The translations under genes were made by a program, and so were the position numbers. Below are positions 1 to 6,074 of a stretch of 6,903 bases of DNA, piece by piece. Under the pieces are notes generated by a model. That model did not search any database and was not told the origin of the DNA. It was given only the letters and a program-made list of their open reading frames with translations. Position 1 is the stretch's first letter. Each line of letters begins with the position of its first letter. The stretch comes from Enterovirga sp. Its GTDB lineage: Bacteria; Pseudomonadota; Alphaproteobacteria; Rhizobiales; Beijerinckiaceae. The stretch covers positions 1-6,903 of the forward strand of contig JAQGJZ010000087.1 of assembly GCA_028290385.1 (NCBI GenBank), written 5' to 3'.

Positions 1-2
1 AG

Positions 3-401
3 ACCCATGCCAAGTCGCTGGTCGCGGGCCGCTGGAACTCTTCGAGTCCCGACGGTGGGCGCCGCTCCTGTCCGCCGTGGGGACTGGCCGGTGGCGGCCC
101 GGGCAAAATTGCGGAGACGATCGTCAAGGCGCCCGATGAGGCGGAGTTCCACGCCCCCGGTGGGCCGGGCTTCGCCAGCGGTGTCGGCGCTGAGATCATC
201 TATCGCACCGCGGGTGGCGGCGGCTGGGGCGATCCCCTGGCGCGCGATCCCGAACGCGTCCTGACCGACGTGCGCGAAGGCTATGTCTCGGCGGCCGCGG
301 CGCGGGAAAGCTACGGCGTCGCGATCACCGACGACTTCATTCTCGACGCCGCTGAAACGGCGCGGCTACGCGGCGCGAAACGCGCGAAGGAGACGATGTG
401 A
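3..401 (+). CDS. Hydantoinase B / oxoprolinase-type large subunit, C-terminal fragment (5' end outside window)
   Basis: The last 132 codons of a protein whose start lies left of the window. The tail is typical of the hydantoinase B/oxoprolinase family (N-methylhydantoinase, 5-oxoprolinase and acetophenone carboxylase-type subunits): PPWGLAGG near residue 30, then a glycine-rich TAGGGGWGDPLARDPERV motif, then DVREGYVSAAAARESYGV, which is how these proteins usually end. Family members work with a HyuA partner in ATP-dependent opening of cyclic amides or in carboxylation; the HyuA gene would be expected upstream, off-window. The TGA at 399-401 shares its A with the ATG of the next gene, so the two are probably translationally coupled. 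The first 25 or so residues (before PPWGLAGG) match the family poorly, so an upstream frame problem cannot be excluded. The substrate cannot be inferred from this fragment. Confidence 0.85.
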   Translation, partial: THAKSLVAGRWNSSSPDGGRRSCPPWGLAGGGPGKIAETIVKAPDEAEFHAPGGPGFASGVGAEIIYRTAGGGGWGDPLARDPERVLTDVREGYVSAAAARESYGVAITDDFILDAAETARLRGAKRAKETM

Positions 402-1561
402 TGGCCCCGGATTTCTCGGCCGACCACCCGATGCGGGTGGCGTGCTATGCCGCGCGGGCGGAGAAGGTGCGCGATGCGATGCGGGCGGCGGGGCACGAAC
501 TGCTCATCGCCTATGGCAATGGTCGCCATTCCTTCGTCGGCATGAACCCGGCCTGGTATCTCTCCGGCTTCAAGCAGATGGGGCCGCATACCGCGGTGAT
601 CCTGCCGCTCGACGGAGATCCCTTCGTGGTTGTCACGCCGCGCTGGGACGATGAGCGCGCAAAGGAACGGTCAGCCATCAAGGAGGTGATCGCGGTCGAG
701 CCCGACCAATTCGTCGCGACCATCGTCGGCGAGATAGAGAAGCGGCAGCTCGGCCGCGCCAGGGCTGCCGTTGCCGGCGGGCAGCAACAGCCACGGGAAC
801 TGCTTGAGAGCTGGCCCGGCGCCCTCGGCCAAGAAGTGGCCGACGCCGACCAGATCATCAGCGACCTTTCCCGCATCCGTGACGCATGGTCGCTCCACTG
901 CACTCGTGCGGCGGTCGACATCGCCGAGCGGGGCTATGACTGGCTGCTCGCCAATGCCCGGCCCGGCATGAAGGAGCACCACGTCGCTGGTGAACTCGAG
1001 ACATATATTCGCGCGCTGGGCGCCGAAGACAATTTTCAGCTGATGTCGTCGTCTCAACACAATCGTTCGGTGCACATGCCGACCAATCGGGTGATCGCCG
1101 AGGGCGACATCCTGCTGGGCGAGATTACGCCCGCGGTGGAGGGCGAATATATCCAGATCTGCCGCACCGCGGTGTTCGGCAGGCCGAGCGCGTTGCAGCT
1201 GGAGAAATTTGCGATGCTCGACGAGGCGCTACGCGCCGGCATGAAGGCGGCAAAGCCGGGCGTACCCGTTTCGGAGGTGGTCGCCGCGATCAACGCCCCG
1301 ATCTCGGCCGCCGGGTACGAGAAGTACACCGTGCCGCCCTACATGCGCACGCGCGGCCACAGCATGTCGCTCGGATCCATGGACCCCGAGATCGCCACGT
1401 TCAGCGGCCATGTTATCGCTAAGGGCGTGGTATTCGTGATGCACCCCAATCAATACATTCCCGACACCGGCTACTTCATGTGCGGCGAGCCAGTCATCAT
1501 CACCGACGACGGGGCGCAGCCGCTGACTAGTCGAATGGGCGAGCTCGGCTCGATTCTCTAA
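401..1561 (+). CDS. M24 (creatinase/aminopeptidase P-like) family protein with altered metal site
   Basis: A 386-residue protein with the two-domain layout of creatinase and Xaa-Pro peptidases: N-terminal creatinase-N-like domain (about 12-155), then the pita-bread M24 domain (about 165-380). The start is ATG 401, which overlaps the preceding TGA and has AAGGAG at 387-392, 8 bases upstream; a GTG at 398 is a less likely alternative. The conserved histidine of the substrate pocket is present (SVHMPTNRV, H225), as are the histidine of the GH motif (RGHSMSLG, H320) and the last glutamate (CGEPVIITDDG, E363). By my hand alignment the other metal positions are changed: first Asp to Glu (E241, GDILLGEITP), second Asp to Gln (Q252, YIQICRT) and first Glu to His (H348, FVMHPNQY). 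A dinuclear metallopeptidase is therefore unlikely. Creatinase uses this fold without metal to cleave a C-N bond, and a metal-independent hydrolase or lyase next to hydantoinase is a reasonable guess. Peptidase activity should not be assumed. Confidence 0.85.
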   Translation: MAPDFSADHPMRVACYAARAEKVRDAMRAAGHELLIAYGNGRHSFVGMNPAWYLSGFKQMGPHTAVILPLDGDPFVVVTPRWDDERAKERSAIKEVIAVEPDQFVATIVGEIEKRQLGRARAAVAGGQQQPRELLESWPGALGQEVADADQIISDLSRIRDAWSLHCTRAAVDIAERGYDWLLANARPGMKEHHVAGELETYIRALGAEDNFQLMSSSQHNRSVHMPTNRVIAEGDILLGEITPAVEGEYIQICRTAVFGRPSALQLEKFAMLDEALRAGMKAAKPGVPVSEVVAAINAPISAAGYEKYTVPPYMRTRGHSMSLGSMDPEIATFSGHVIAKGVVFVMHPNQYIPDTGYFMCGEPVIITDDGAQPLTSRMGELGSIL

Positions 1562-1565
1562 TTCC

Positions 1566-1570
1566 AGGAG
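1566..1570 (+). promoter_or_regulatory. Ribosome binding site that fixes a GTG start
   Basis: AGGAG lies in the 17-base gap between the two M24 genes, 8 bases before GTG 1579. The in-frame ATG at 1588 would be 17 bases away, too far for efficient initiation, so the GTG is preferred as the start of the second M24 gene. Confidence 0.6.
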
Positions 1571-1578
1571 CACTGCCC

Positions 1579-2673
1579 GTGATCTCGATGATCCCCGTGC
1601 TGGAGCGCGGCTACACCTTCTGGGACCGCTCCATGTTGCCCTCGGACGAGTTCGAGGAACGGACCCGTACCGCTCAGGCGATGATGGCGCAGGAGGACCT
1701 GGATGCGCTGCTCGTCTGGTCACAAAGCTATCACAGTAATGGTGATCTCGCCTGGCTCTCAGGCTGGCCGATGGCCGGGGGGCTGGTGGTTCGCCGTGAT
1801 GGCGAGCCCACCATGTTCAGCCCGGGCGGCGGCCGGGAACTCTATTTCCAGCGGATGCAGACCTGGCTGAATGATATCAGGTCCGTGCCGGGCAGCGTCG
1901 GCAAGGGAATTGCGGCGCTCATATCCGAAAACGGCGTAAGTCACGGCCGCATCGGCGTGATCGGTCGGCACCTGATGAGCAAAGGCGGCCTGCGCGACCT
2001 GGATGAGCATCTCGGCGGCTACACGCTTGTCGAGGCCGGCGACGCATATTCGGCAATGCGCGCCGCCAAGCGCCCGCGCGAAATACTCGCGGCGCGCGCC
2101 GCCCTCGTCATTGCCGAGGCGGCTGTGCAGGCGGGCCAGGATGCATATGATGGCGGTGCCAGCAATGCTGAGGCGATGGTCGCGGCCGAACGGGTGGCGC
2201 GGCTTCACGGAGCGCGCGACTGGCGTTGCCTGGCCAACCTGACCGGGCGCGGCTTGCGTCCGTTCGAGAGGCTCGGCAGCGAGCGGCAGGAACGGTTGCG
2301 GTTGTGGGTAGCGGTCGATCAGAGCGGCTATTGGGCGCACAGTTCCACCCCAGGCGCGGCGGCCGGCACGGCGAACCGCGCGCTGGACGCGATGATTGCC
2401 TGTGCCGGTGCCGGTGCGCGGGGCGGGGACGTCGCCGAGGCGGGGCTCGCCGTGCTCGGCGCCGAGGATAAGGAAGCTGCGCTGTCTTACGGCCTCGGAT
2501 CAGGCATCGGCCTCGATCTGGAAGAGGCTCCGGCAATCGTGCCCGGCAGTGCTGCGGTGCTGGTGAAGGGTGGTCTGCTGGCGCTCCGTGTAGTGACTTC
2601 CGGTGCACTGGACCTTGCCACGGCGATGGTAGAGATCGGTGGGGACACCGGACGGCGGATTGTCGCATCCTGA
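1579..2673 (+). CDS. Second M24 family protein, metal ligands absent (creatinase-like)
   Basis: A 364-residue protein of the creatinase/aminopeptidase P superfamily, started at GTG 1579 because of the AGGAG 8 bases upstream. The N-terminal domain (about 15-165) carries a WDRSMLPSDEF opening and LDALLVWSQSYHSNGDLAWLSG, a pattern I recognise from M24 proteins that sit beside hydantoinase genes. The C-terminal domain (about 170-360) keeps the backbone signature SYGLGSGIGLDLEEAPAI, where peptidases have GHGIGLD-HEAP; the metal histidine is serine here (S308). The GYWAD-TRT strand reads GYWAHSST, with H253 in place of Asp, and the segment matching FTIEPG reads LALRVV, with R337 in place of Glu. 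I cannot place any of the five ligands. The protein follows the first M24 gene by 17 bases and could form a complex with it, or be a divergent enzyme. It is not a canonical peptidase. The stop overlaps the proposed start of the next gene. Confidence 0.82.
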   Translation: MISMIPVLERGYTFWDRSMLPSDEFEERTRTAQAMMAQEDLDALLVWSQSYHSNGDLAWLSGWPMAGGLVVRRDGEPTMFSPGGGRELYFQRMQTWLNDIRSVPGSVGKGIAALISENGVSHGRIGVIGRHLMSKGGLRDLDEHLGGYTLVEAGDAYSAMRAAKRPREILAARAALVIAEAAVQAGQDAYDGGASNAEAMVAAERVARLHGARDWRCLANLTGRGLRPFERLGSERQERLRLWVAVDQSGYWAHSSTPGAAAGTANRALDAMIACAGAGARGGDVAEAGLAVLGAEDKEAALSYGLGSGIGLDLEEAPAIVPGSAAVLVKGGLLALRVVTSGALDLATAMVEIGGDTGRRIVAS

Positions 2674-3968
2674 CCGCCGCCGACGCACTTGCGCTCCTGG
2701 CCGGAGCCGTTCCGGCCGGCGGGCATCTTCCAGCCGGGACGGCGGAGTTCGCCCGCCAGCGGCTGTTCGACACTATGGTGGCGGCCCTGATCGGCCTGCG
2801 GCTACCCGAATCAGTGCCTCTCGCGGCGATCGGCGACGGTGGCGAGCATGCGCTCGTACGGCGGCTTGTCGCGGCGATCCGCGCTACCGAGATCGACGAC
2901 ATCCACATCTCCGGCTGTGTCACGGCGGGTGCGGTTGTCGTGCCCACCGCACTGGTAACCGCCGCGAGGGTGCAAGCGGATGGCGATGCCCTGCTGGCGG
3001 GGATCGCCGCCGGCTACCGCACCGCGATCGCGTTCGCCGGGGCGTTCGGCGGCGCCTCGATCCTGTATCGCGGCATCTGGCCGACTTACCTCGCTGCGCC
3101 GGTCGCCGCGGCAGCGACTGCGGCGAGCATCCGCGGCCTTGATGCTGCCGGGCGCGCGCGCGCCCTGCGCCTCGCGATCGCCCGGACGAACTCGGTGCTG
3201 GACCGGAGCGCACCCCGCTGGCTGGCACTCGGGTGCGCTGCGGTGGACGGGCTCGTCGCGGCGGATGCGGCCGCGGCCGGCCTGGATGCGGGCGACACGG
3301 CGGTGCAGCGCTGGGCCGAGCAAGCTGGCGTGTCGCTGGATGCCACAGTACTGGAGCGCGCGGTGGCACTCGACACGATCGATTGTAAGACTTTCCCGAC
3401 TTCGCGGCAGGGCTATGCCGCAATCGAGACGTTTCGGTCGCTACGCCGGGTTCATCCCGACCGGCCCGTGGCGCGTATCGCGGTCGCAGTACCCATGCAG
3501 TATCTGGCCATGGTCGGCAGCACCGGGCGACCGCGCAGCCGTATCGAGTCGATGACCGCGGTGGCGTGGCAGATGGCCCTGGCGGAGCACGCACCGGACG
3601 CGCTCTACGACGTGGCACGCCACAACATTCCACAGGATCCGGCCCTCGACGGCTTCGCTGCACGCGTGACCGTAGCCGCGGATGCGCGGCTGACCGAACT
3701 TTATCCGGAGTTCTGGGCCGGGAAAGTCCGAATAGAATATGCAGATGGCGGCAGCATCGAGGCGGAAGACCTGTCGCCGGCCGGGAGCAAAGCGCTTGGC
3801 TGGCCCGAACTGATCGCGAAGGCCGGAAGACTGGCCTCGGCTAACGGCATTGCGGCGGAGCGGATCGCGCGGCTCCTTGCGCAGGCTCGGGTAGCCGGCG
3901 GCAGTCAGCCGGTGGCGTTGCGGGACTGGATCGAGGCCGCCGACCTTGAGGCTGCCCCTCCGCTGTGA
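2670..3968 (+). CDS. MmgE/PrpD family protein (2-methylcitrate dehydratase / cis-aconitate decarboxylase superfamily), unusual start
   Basis: The family, which includes 2-methylcitrate dehydratase, cis-aconitate decarboxylase and iminodisuccinate epimerase, is recognised from the order of its motifs. Numbered from the proposed start, these are FDTMVAALIG (33-42, usual LDTLGVALAG), IDDIHISGCVTAGAVVVP (75-92), GYRTA (115-119), RGIWPTYLAAPVAAAATAA (134-152), KTFPTSRQGYAAIETF (240-255) and a C-terminal YPEFWAGKVRIEYADGG (about 345-361). The first ATG in frame is at 2775, but it falls inside the conserved LDT motif and has no ribosome binding site. The frame is open upstream and encodes a good N-terminal helix from 2670. 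No ATG, GTG or TTG is available there, so I propose CTG 2670, overlapping the previous stop as CTGA, where ATGA is the usual coupling form. Length would then be 432 residues, near the family norm; 397 if ATG 2775 is used. Three usual histidines are replaced (T85, W137, Y249 positions), although K240 is kept, so the reaction is uncertain. Confidence 0.8.
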   Translation: MTAADALALLAGAVPAGGHLPAGTAEFARQRLFDTMVAALIGLRLPESVPLAAIGDGGEHALVRRLVAAIRATEIDDIHISGCVTAGAVVVPTALVTAARVQADGDALLAGIAAGYRTAIAFAGAFGGASILYRGIWPTYLAAPVAAAATAASIRGLDAAGRARALRLAIARTNSVLDRSAPRWLALGCAAVDGLVAADAAAAGLDAGDTAVQRWAEQAGVSLDATVLERAVALDTIDCKTFPTSRQGYAAIETFRSLRRVHPDRPVARIAVAVPMQYLAMVGSTGRPRSRIESMTAVAWQMALAEHAPDALYDVARHNIPQDPALDGFAARVTVAADARLTELYPEFWAGKVRIEYADGGSIEAEDLSPAGSKALGWPELIAKAGRLASANGIAAERIARLLAQARVAGGSQPVALRDWIEAADLEAAPPL

Positions 3969-3974
3969 TATAGT
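3946..3974 (+). promoter_or_regulatory. Candidate sigma70-type promoter for the amidohydrolase gene
   Basis: TTGAGG (3946-3951) and TATAGT (3969-3974) are separated by exactly 17 bases, matching 4/6 and 5/6 of the -35 and -10 consensus. They straddle the end of the PrpD-like gene, and transcription would begin near 3981, about 40 bases before ATG 4020. The AT-rich patch stands out sharply in this GC-rich DNA. An alternative -10 (TACAAT, 3976-3981) has no good -35 partner. This is pattern matching only. Confidence 0.5.
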
Positions 3975-3981
3975 ATACAAT
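3970..3981 (+). promoter_or_regulatory. Candidate GntR-type operator ATAGTATACAAT
   Basis: A 12-base palindrome with a single mismatched pair, centred on GTATAC (3973-3978). It fits the t-GT-N(0-3)-AC-a pattern described for FadR-subfamily GntR repressors. It overlaps the candidate -10 hexamer, so a bound protein would block the promoter. A second copy of the half ATAGTAT begins 10 bases further on (3980-3986). No regulator gene lies in the window. Confidence 0.45.
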
Positions 3982-4019
3982 AGTATCCGAGCCTACCGCC
4001 GAGAGCAGGGGAAGCCGTC

Positions 4020-5054
4020 ATGCGCATCATCGACTCGCACTTTCATTGGTGGCCGCGTTCGGTGTTCGAATGGCTGTCCATGCGCGAGGCCTACCCGCGC
4101 GCCGCGCCCAACTCTCGGGGCGGGTACACTTACTGGCGCCGCGCGGGCGAGCCGCCGCTGTTCGACCTGGGCCCCGATTGGTTCGAGCTGGACGATCAAC
4201 TCGCCCACATGGACGGGCTCGGCTACGAGGTCGACGTGGTCTGCTCCATCGGTCCGCTCTCGATTGGCTTTTCCGACATGCCGGCAGAGGATGGTCGCAT
4301 CGCCGCCACGCTCTGGAACGAGGCGATGGCCGATGCGCAGCGCCGCTACCCGGGACGGCTTTGGGCGAGCGCGGCGGTTCCGCTCGTCGACACCAATGTT
4401 GCGCTTGAAGTGCTCGATCACGCGATCTGCGAGCTTGGGCTGATGGGCGTCAACTTGCCCGGCAGCGTCGGAGACGATCCCCACATCGATGCGGCCCGTC
4501 TCGAGCCCTTCTACGACCGAGCGGAGGCTCTCGGTGTGCCGCTGTTCCTGCATCCTACGGATGCGATCTTCGCCGACATGCTGGAAGGTTATAACGGCGC
4601 GCTGCACCTGAGCCTCGGCCGGGTGATAGAGGTGAGCGTGGCCGCGGCCCGGCTGATTTTCTCCGGTGTGATGGAGCGCCACCCGAACCTGAAGGTTGTT
4701 ATGTCCCATACCGGCGGCGCGCTGCCGTACCAGTCCGGTCGTATGGACAAGAACGGCAAGGGTGCCAAGTTGCCGCACCCGCCCAGCACCTATATCAAGC
4801 GGATGTACACCGATACCGTCTCGCCACACATGGCAGGGATCAAGTTTGCCATCGAATATTATGGCGTCGATCATGTCATGTACGGCAGCGACTATCCCTG
4901 CTGGAGCCCGGCCGACGCGCTGAGGCTATTCCATGAAATAGGCTTGTCCGAGGAGGACCAGGCCAAGATACTGGGCGGAAACGCACGACGTATTCTGGGC
5001 CTCCGCGATCCGAACGTGGCTCCGCCCCTTAGCCGCCAGCCGGCGCTCGCCTGA
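4020..5054 (+). CDS. Amidohydrolase-related protein, ACMSD-type (probable metal-dependent decarboxylase or hydrolase)
   Basis: A complete 344-residue TIM-barrel protein of the amidohydrolase-2 group, which includes alpha-amino-beta-carboxymuconate-semialdehyde decarboxylase (ACMSD), gamma-resorcylate and 5-carboxyvanillate decarboxylases and some hydratases and hydrolases. The full metal and catalytic set is visible at family spacing: HxH at strand 1 (DSHFHW, H7 and H9), H178 (LFLHPTD), H230 (VVMSHTGGALPY) and D291 (MYGSDYP). ACMSD has its equivalents at almost the same positions. The C-terminal ILGGNARRILGL helix is also typical. ATG 4020 is well supported by AGGGGA at 4007-4012, 7 bases upstream. 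The gene lies 51 bases after the PrpD-like gene and has a candidate promoter and operator of its own in that gap. In context it would handle a carboxylated or enol intermediate of the pathway made by the upstream genes. Decarboxylation is the likeliest reaction, but hydrolysis or hydration is also known in this group. Confidence 0.88.
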   Translation: MRIIDSHFHWWPRSVFEWLSMREAYPRAAPNSRGGYTYWRRAGEPPLFDLGPDWFELDDQLAHMDGLGYEVDVVCSIGPLSIGFSDMPAEDGRIAATLWNEAMADAQRRYPGRLWASAAVPLVDTNVALEVLDHAICELGLMGVNLPGSVGDDPHIDAARLEPFYDRAEALGVPLFLHPTDAIFADMLEGYNGALHLSLGRVIEVSVAAARLIFSGVMERHPNLKVVMSHTGGALPYQSGRMDKNGKGAKLPHPPSTYIKRMYTDTVSPHMAGIKFAIEYYGVDHVMYGSDYPCWSPADALRLFHEIGLSEEDQAKILGGNARRILGLRDPNVAPPLSRQPALA

Positions 5055-5069
5055 AGTTCGACACAGATC

Positions 5070-5135
5070 CTTTGGCGCCCCGATCCGGTGCGCGATGTCG
5101 GCTCCGCGCAAGTTAGCAGCCGCGCCGCGCCAAAG
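5070..5135. repeat. Nested inverted repeat after the amidohydrolase gene
   Basis: A perfect 9-base inverted repeat, CTTTGGCGC (5070-5078) and GCGCCAAAG (5127-5135), encloses a second perfect 6-base one, TGCGCG (5089-5094) and CGCGCA (5105-5110), around a 10-base loop. It begins 16 bases after the stop codon, a position that suits a 3' structure protecting or ending the transcript. Confidence 0.4.
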
Positions 5136-5157
5136 CGGCACTAGCGCCCGTCCGGTG

Positions 5158-5182
5158 GCGCCCGGTCGGCAGGGCCGGGTGC
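5158..5182 (+). terminator. Possible GC-rich hairpin (weak terminator candidate)
   Basis: GCGCCCGG (5158-5165) can pair with CCGGGTGC (5175-5182) over 8 pairs including one G-U, with a 9-base loop. It sits midway between convergent genes. No U-run follows on either strand, so intrinsic termination is doubtful. Confidence 0.25.
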
Positions 5183-5306
5183 GTCGGTGCTGCCCGGAAG
5201 CATTCCGGCGGGCCCAACGGCCGCTTCCAGGCCGATCCCGATTTCGGCGGTCGACCGCAGCCGATCATCGGCACCTCAGGTGACGGCCGGTGCCCGTGAC
5301 CGAACG

Positions 5307-6074
5307 CTACATTGCCCGCGTGATCCCGCCGTCGATCACCAGGGATGCGCCGCGGATCTGCGCCGCATCCTCGGAAACGAGGAACCGAACCGCCTTGGCG
5401 ACGTCGGCTGGTGCACCGATGCGATCGATCCCAAATTGCGCGGCATAGGCTTGCGCGGCAGCCACGGGGTCCAGCCCTCGCGCCGCGCCGAAGCGGACGA
5501 GCTGCTCGTCCAACCGCCGTCCCGCGACTGGACCGGGCAGCACGCAGTTGACCGAAACGCCGTCGCGAAGGCCGAGTTCGGCGCTCGACTTGGCGAAATT
5601 AAGCAGGGCGGCTGCGATCGCGCTGGGCAGCGCGGAGCGCGCAGAAGGGCGGATTGCGAACACGCCCGAGACAAGGATCGCGTGCCCGCGCGTGGCGGCG
5701 AGGTGCGGCCAGGCGGCCTGCACCGCCTGCACAGCACCGAAGAACATCGCCGCGAAGCCCTCCGTCCAATCTGTCGCGGAGAGATCGAGCATCGTCCCCG
5801 GCCGAAACTGGGCGGCGGCGGTGACGAGAATGTCGATCCTGCCGAACGCGGCGGCGGCATCAGCGACCAGCTTGGCGGCCGCGCCGTCCTCCGTAAGATC
5901 GGCGCTGAGAGGAAGGACAGAACTGCCTTCGATCGTTGCCGCCAGCGCGTGCAGCCCCGCCGTATCGCGACCCGACAGCACGATGTCGACGCCGTCGCCG
6001 GCCAGTGCGCGGGCAACGGCGCCGCCAATGTCGCCGGTTGCCCCCAGCACCAAAGCGACGCGCCGTGTTCCCAT
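5307..6074 (-). CDS. Short-chain dehydrogenase/reductase-fold protein lacking the catalytic Tyr and Lys
   Basis: A 255-residue classical-length SDR. The N-terminal Rossmann motif reads LVLGATGDIGGAVARAL (8-24). LSADLT (56-61) supplies the usual Asp near the adenine, LVTAAAQF (83-90) replaces NNAG, and the C-terminus has RIGAPADVAKAVRFLVS and GASLVIDGG, the normal SDR ending. Ser136 (ILVSGVF) matches the catalytic serine. The YxxxK motif should lie at 150-154, before AALLNF, but reads PSAIA, with Pro for Tyr and Ala for Lys; the helix Asn also appears to be Met110. I checked these codons on the minus strand. The protein may be a non-reducing relative, a regulatory or binding protein, or an enzyme with a different mechanism. 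ATG at 6074-6072 overlaps the upstream gene's TGA by one base, so the start is well supported and the longer open frame upstream is spurious. Reading ends in TAG at 5307-5309. Confidence 0.85.
   Translation of the reverse strand: MGTRRVALVLGATGDIGGAVARALAGDGVDIVLSGRDTAGLHALAATIEGSSVLPLSADLTEDGAAAKLVADAAAAFGRIDILVTAAAQFRPGTMLDLSATDWTEGFAAMFFGAVQAVQAAWPHLAATRGHAILVSGVFAIRPSARSALPSAIAAALLNFAKSSAELGLRDGVSVNCVLPGPVAGRRLDEQLVRFGAARGLDPVAAAQAYAAQFGIDRIGAPADVAKAVRFLVSEDAAQIRGASLVIDGGITRAM

Larger units (their letters stand above)
5055..5306. other. Convergent intergenic spacer with inverted repeats
   Basis: About 250 bases lie between the amidohydrolase stop and the stop of the minus-strand dehydrogenase-like gene. 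Open frames here are short, arginine- and proline-rich and unlike any family I know, so I call no gene. Three kinds of inverted repeat are present (listed separately where strong), plus short arms GGAAGC at 5196-5201 and GCTTCC at 5223-5228. No T-tract follows any of them, so termination may be Rho-dependent. Confidence 0.6.

Noticed and set aside
401..2673. Annotating both M24 genes as Xaa-Pro aminopeptidases
   Set aside because: The fold matches, but the metal ligands required for that activity are mostly or wholly missing.
2108..2947. A 279-codon minus-strand open frame
   Set aside because: It is rich in Arg, Pro and Ser with no family resemblance, and lies opposite two recognised plus-strand genes; long shadow frames are normal in GC-rich DNA.
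3993..4874. A 293-codon minus-strand open frame opposite the amidohydrolase
   Set aside because: The plus strand has all the active-site motifs of a known family and a good ribosome binding site. The reverse frame has no recognisable domain.
5145..5280. Minus-strand open stretch in the spacer with protein-like composition (ends GPADRAPPDGR)
   Set aside because: It has an in-frame stop just upstream, no convincing start or ribosome binding site and no family match. A gene remnant is possible but not supportable.
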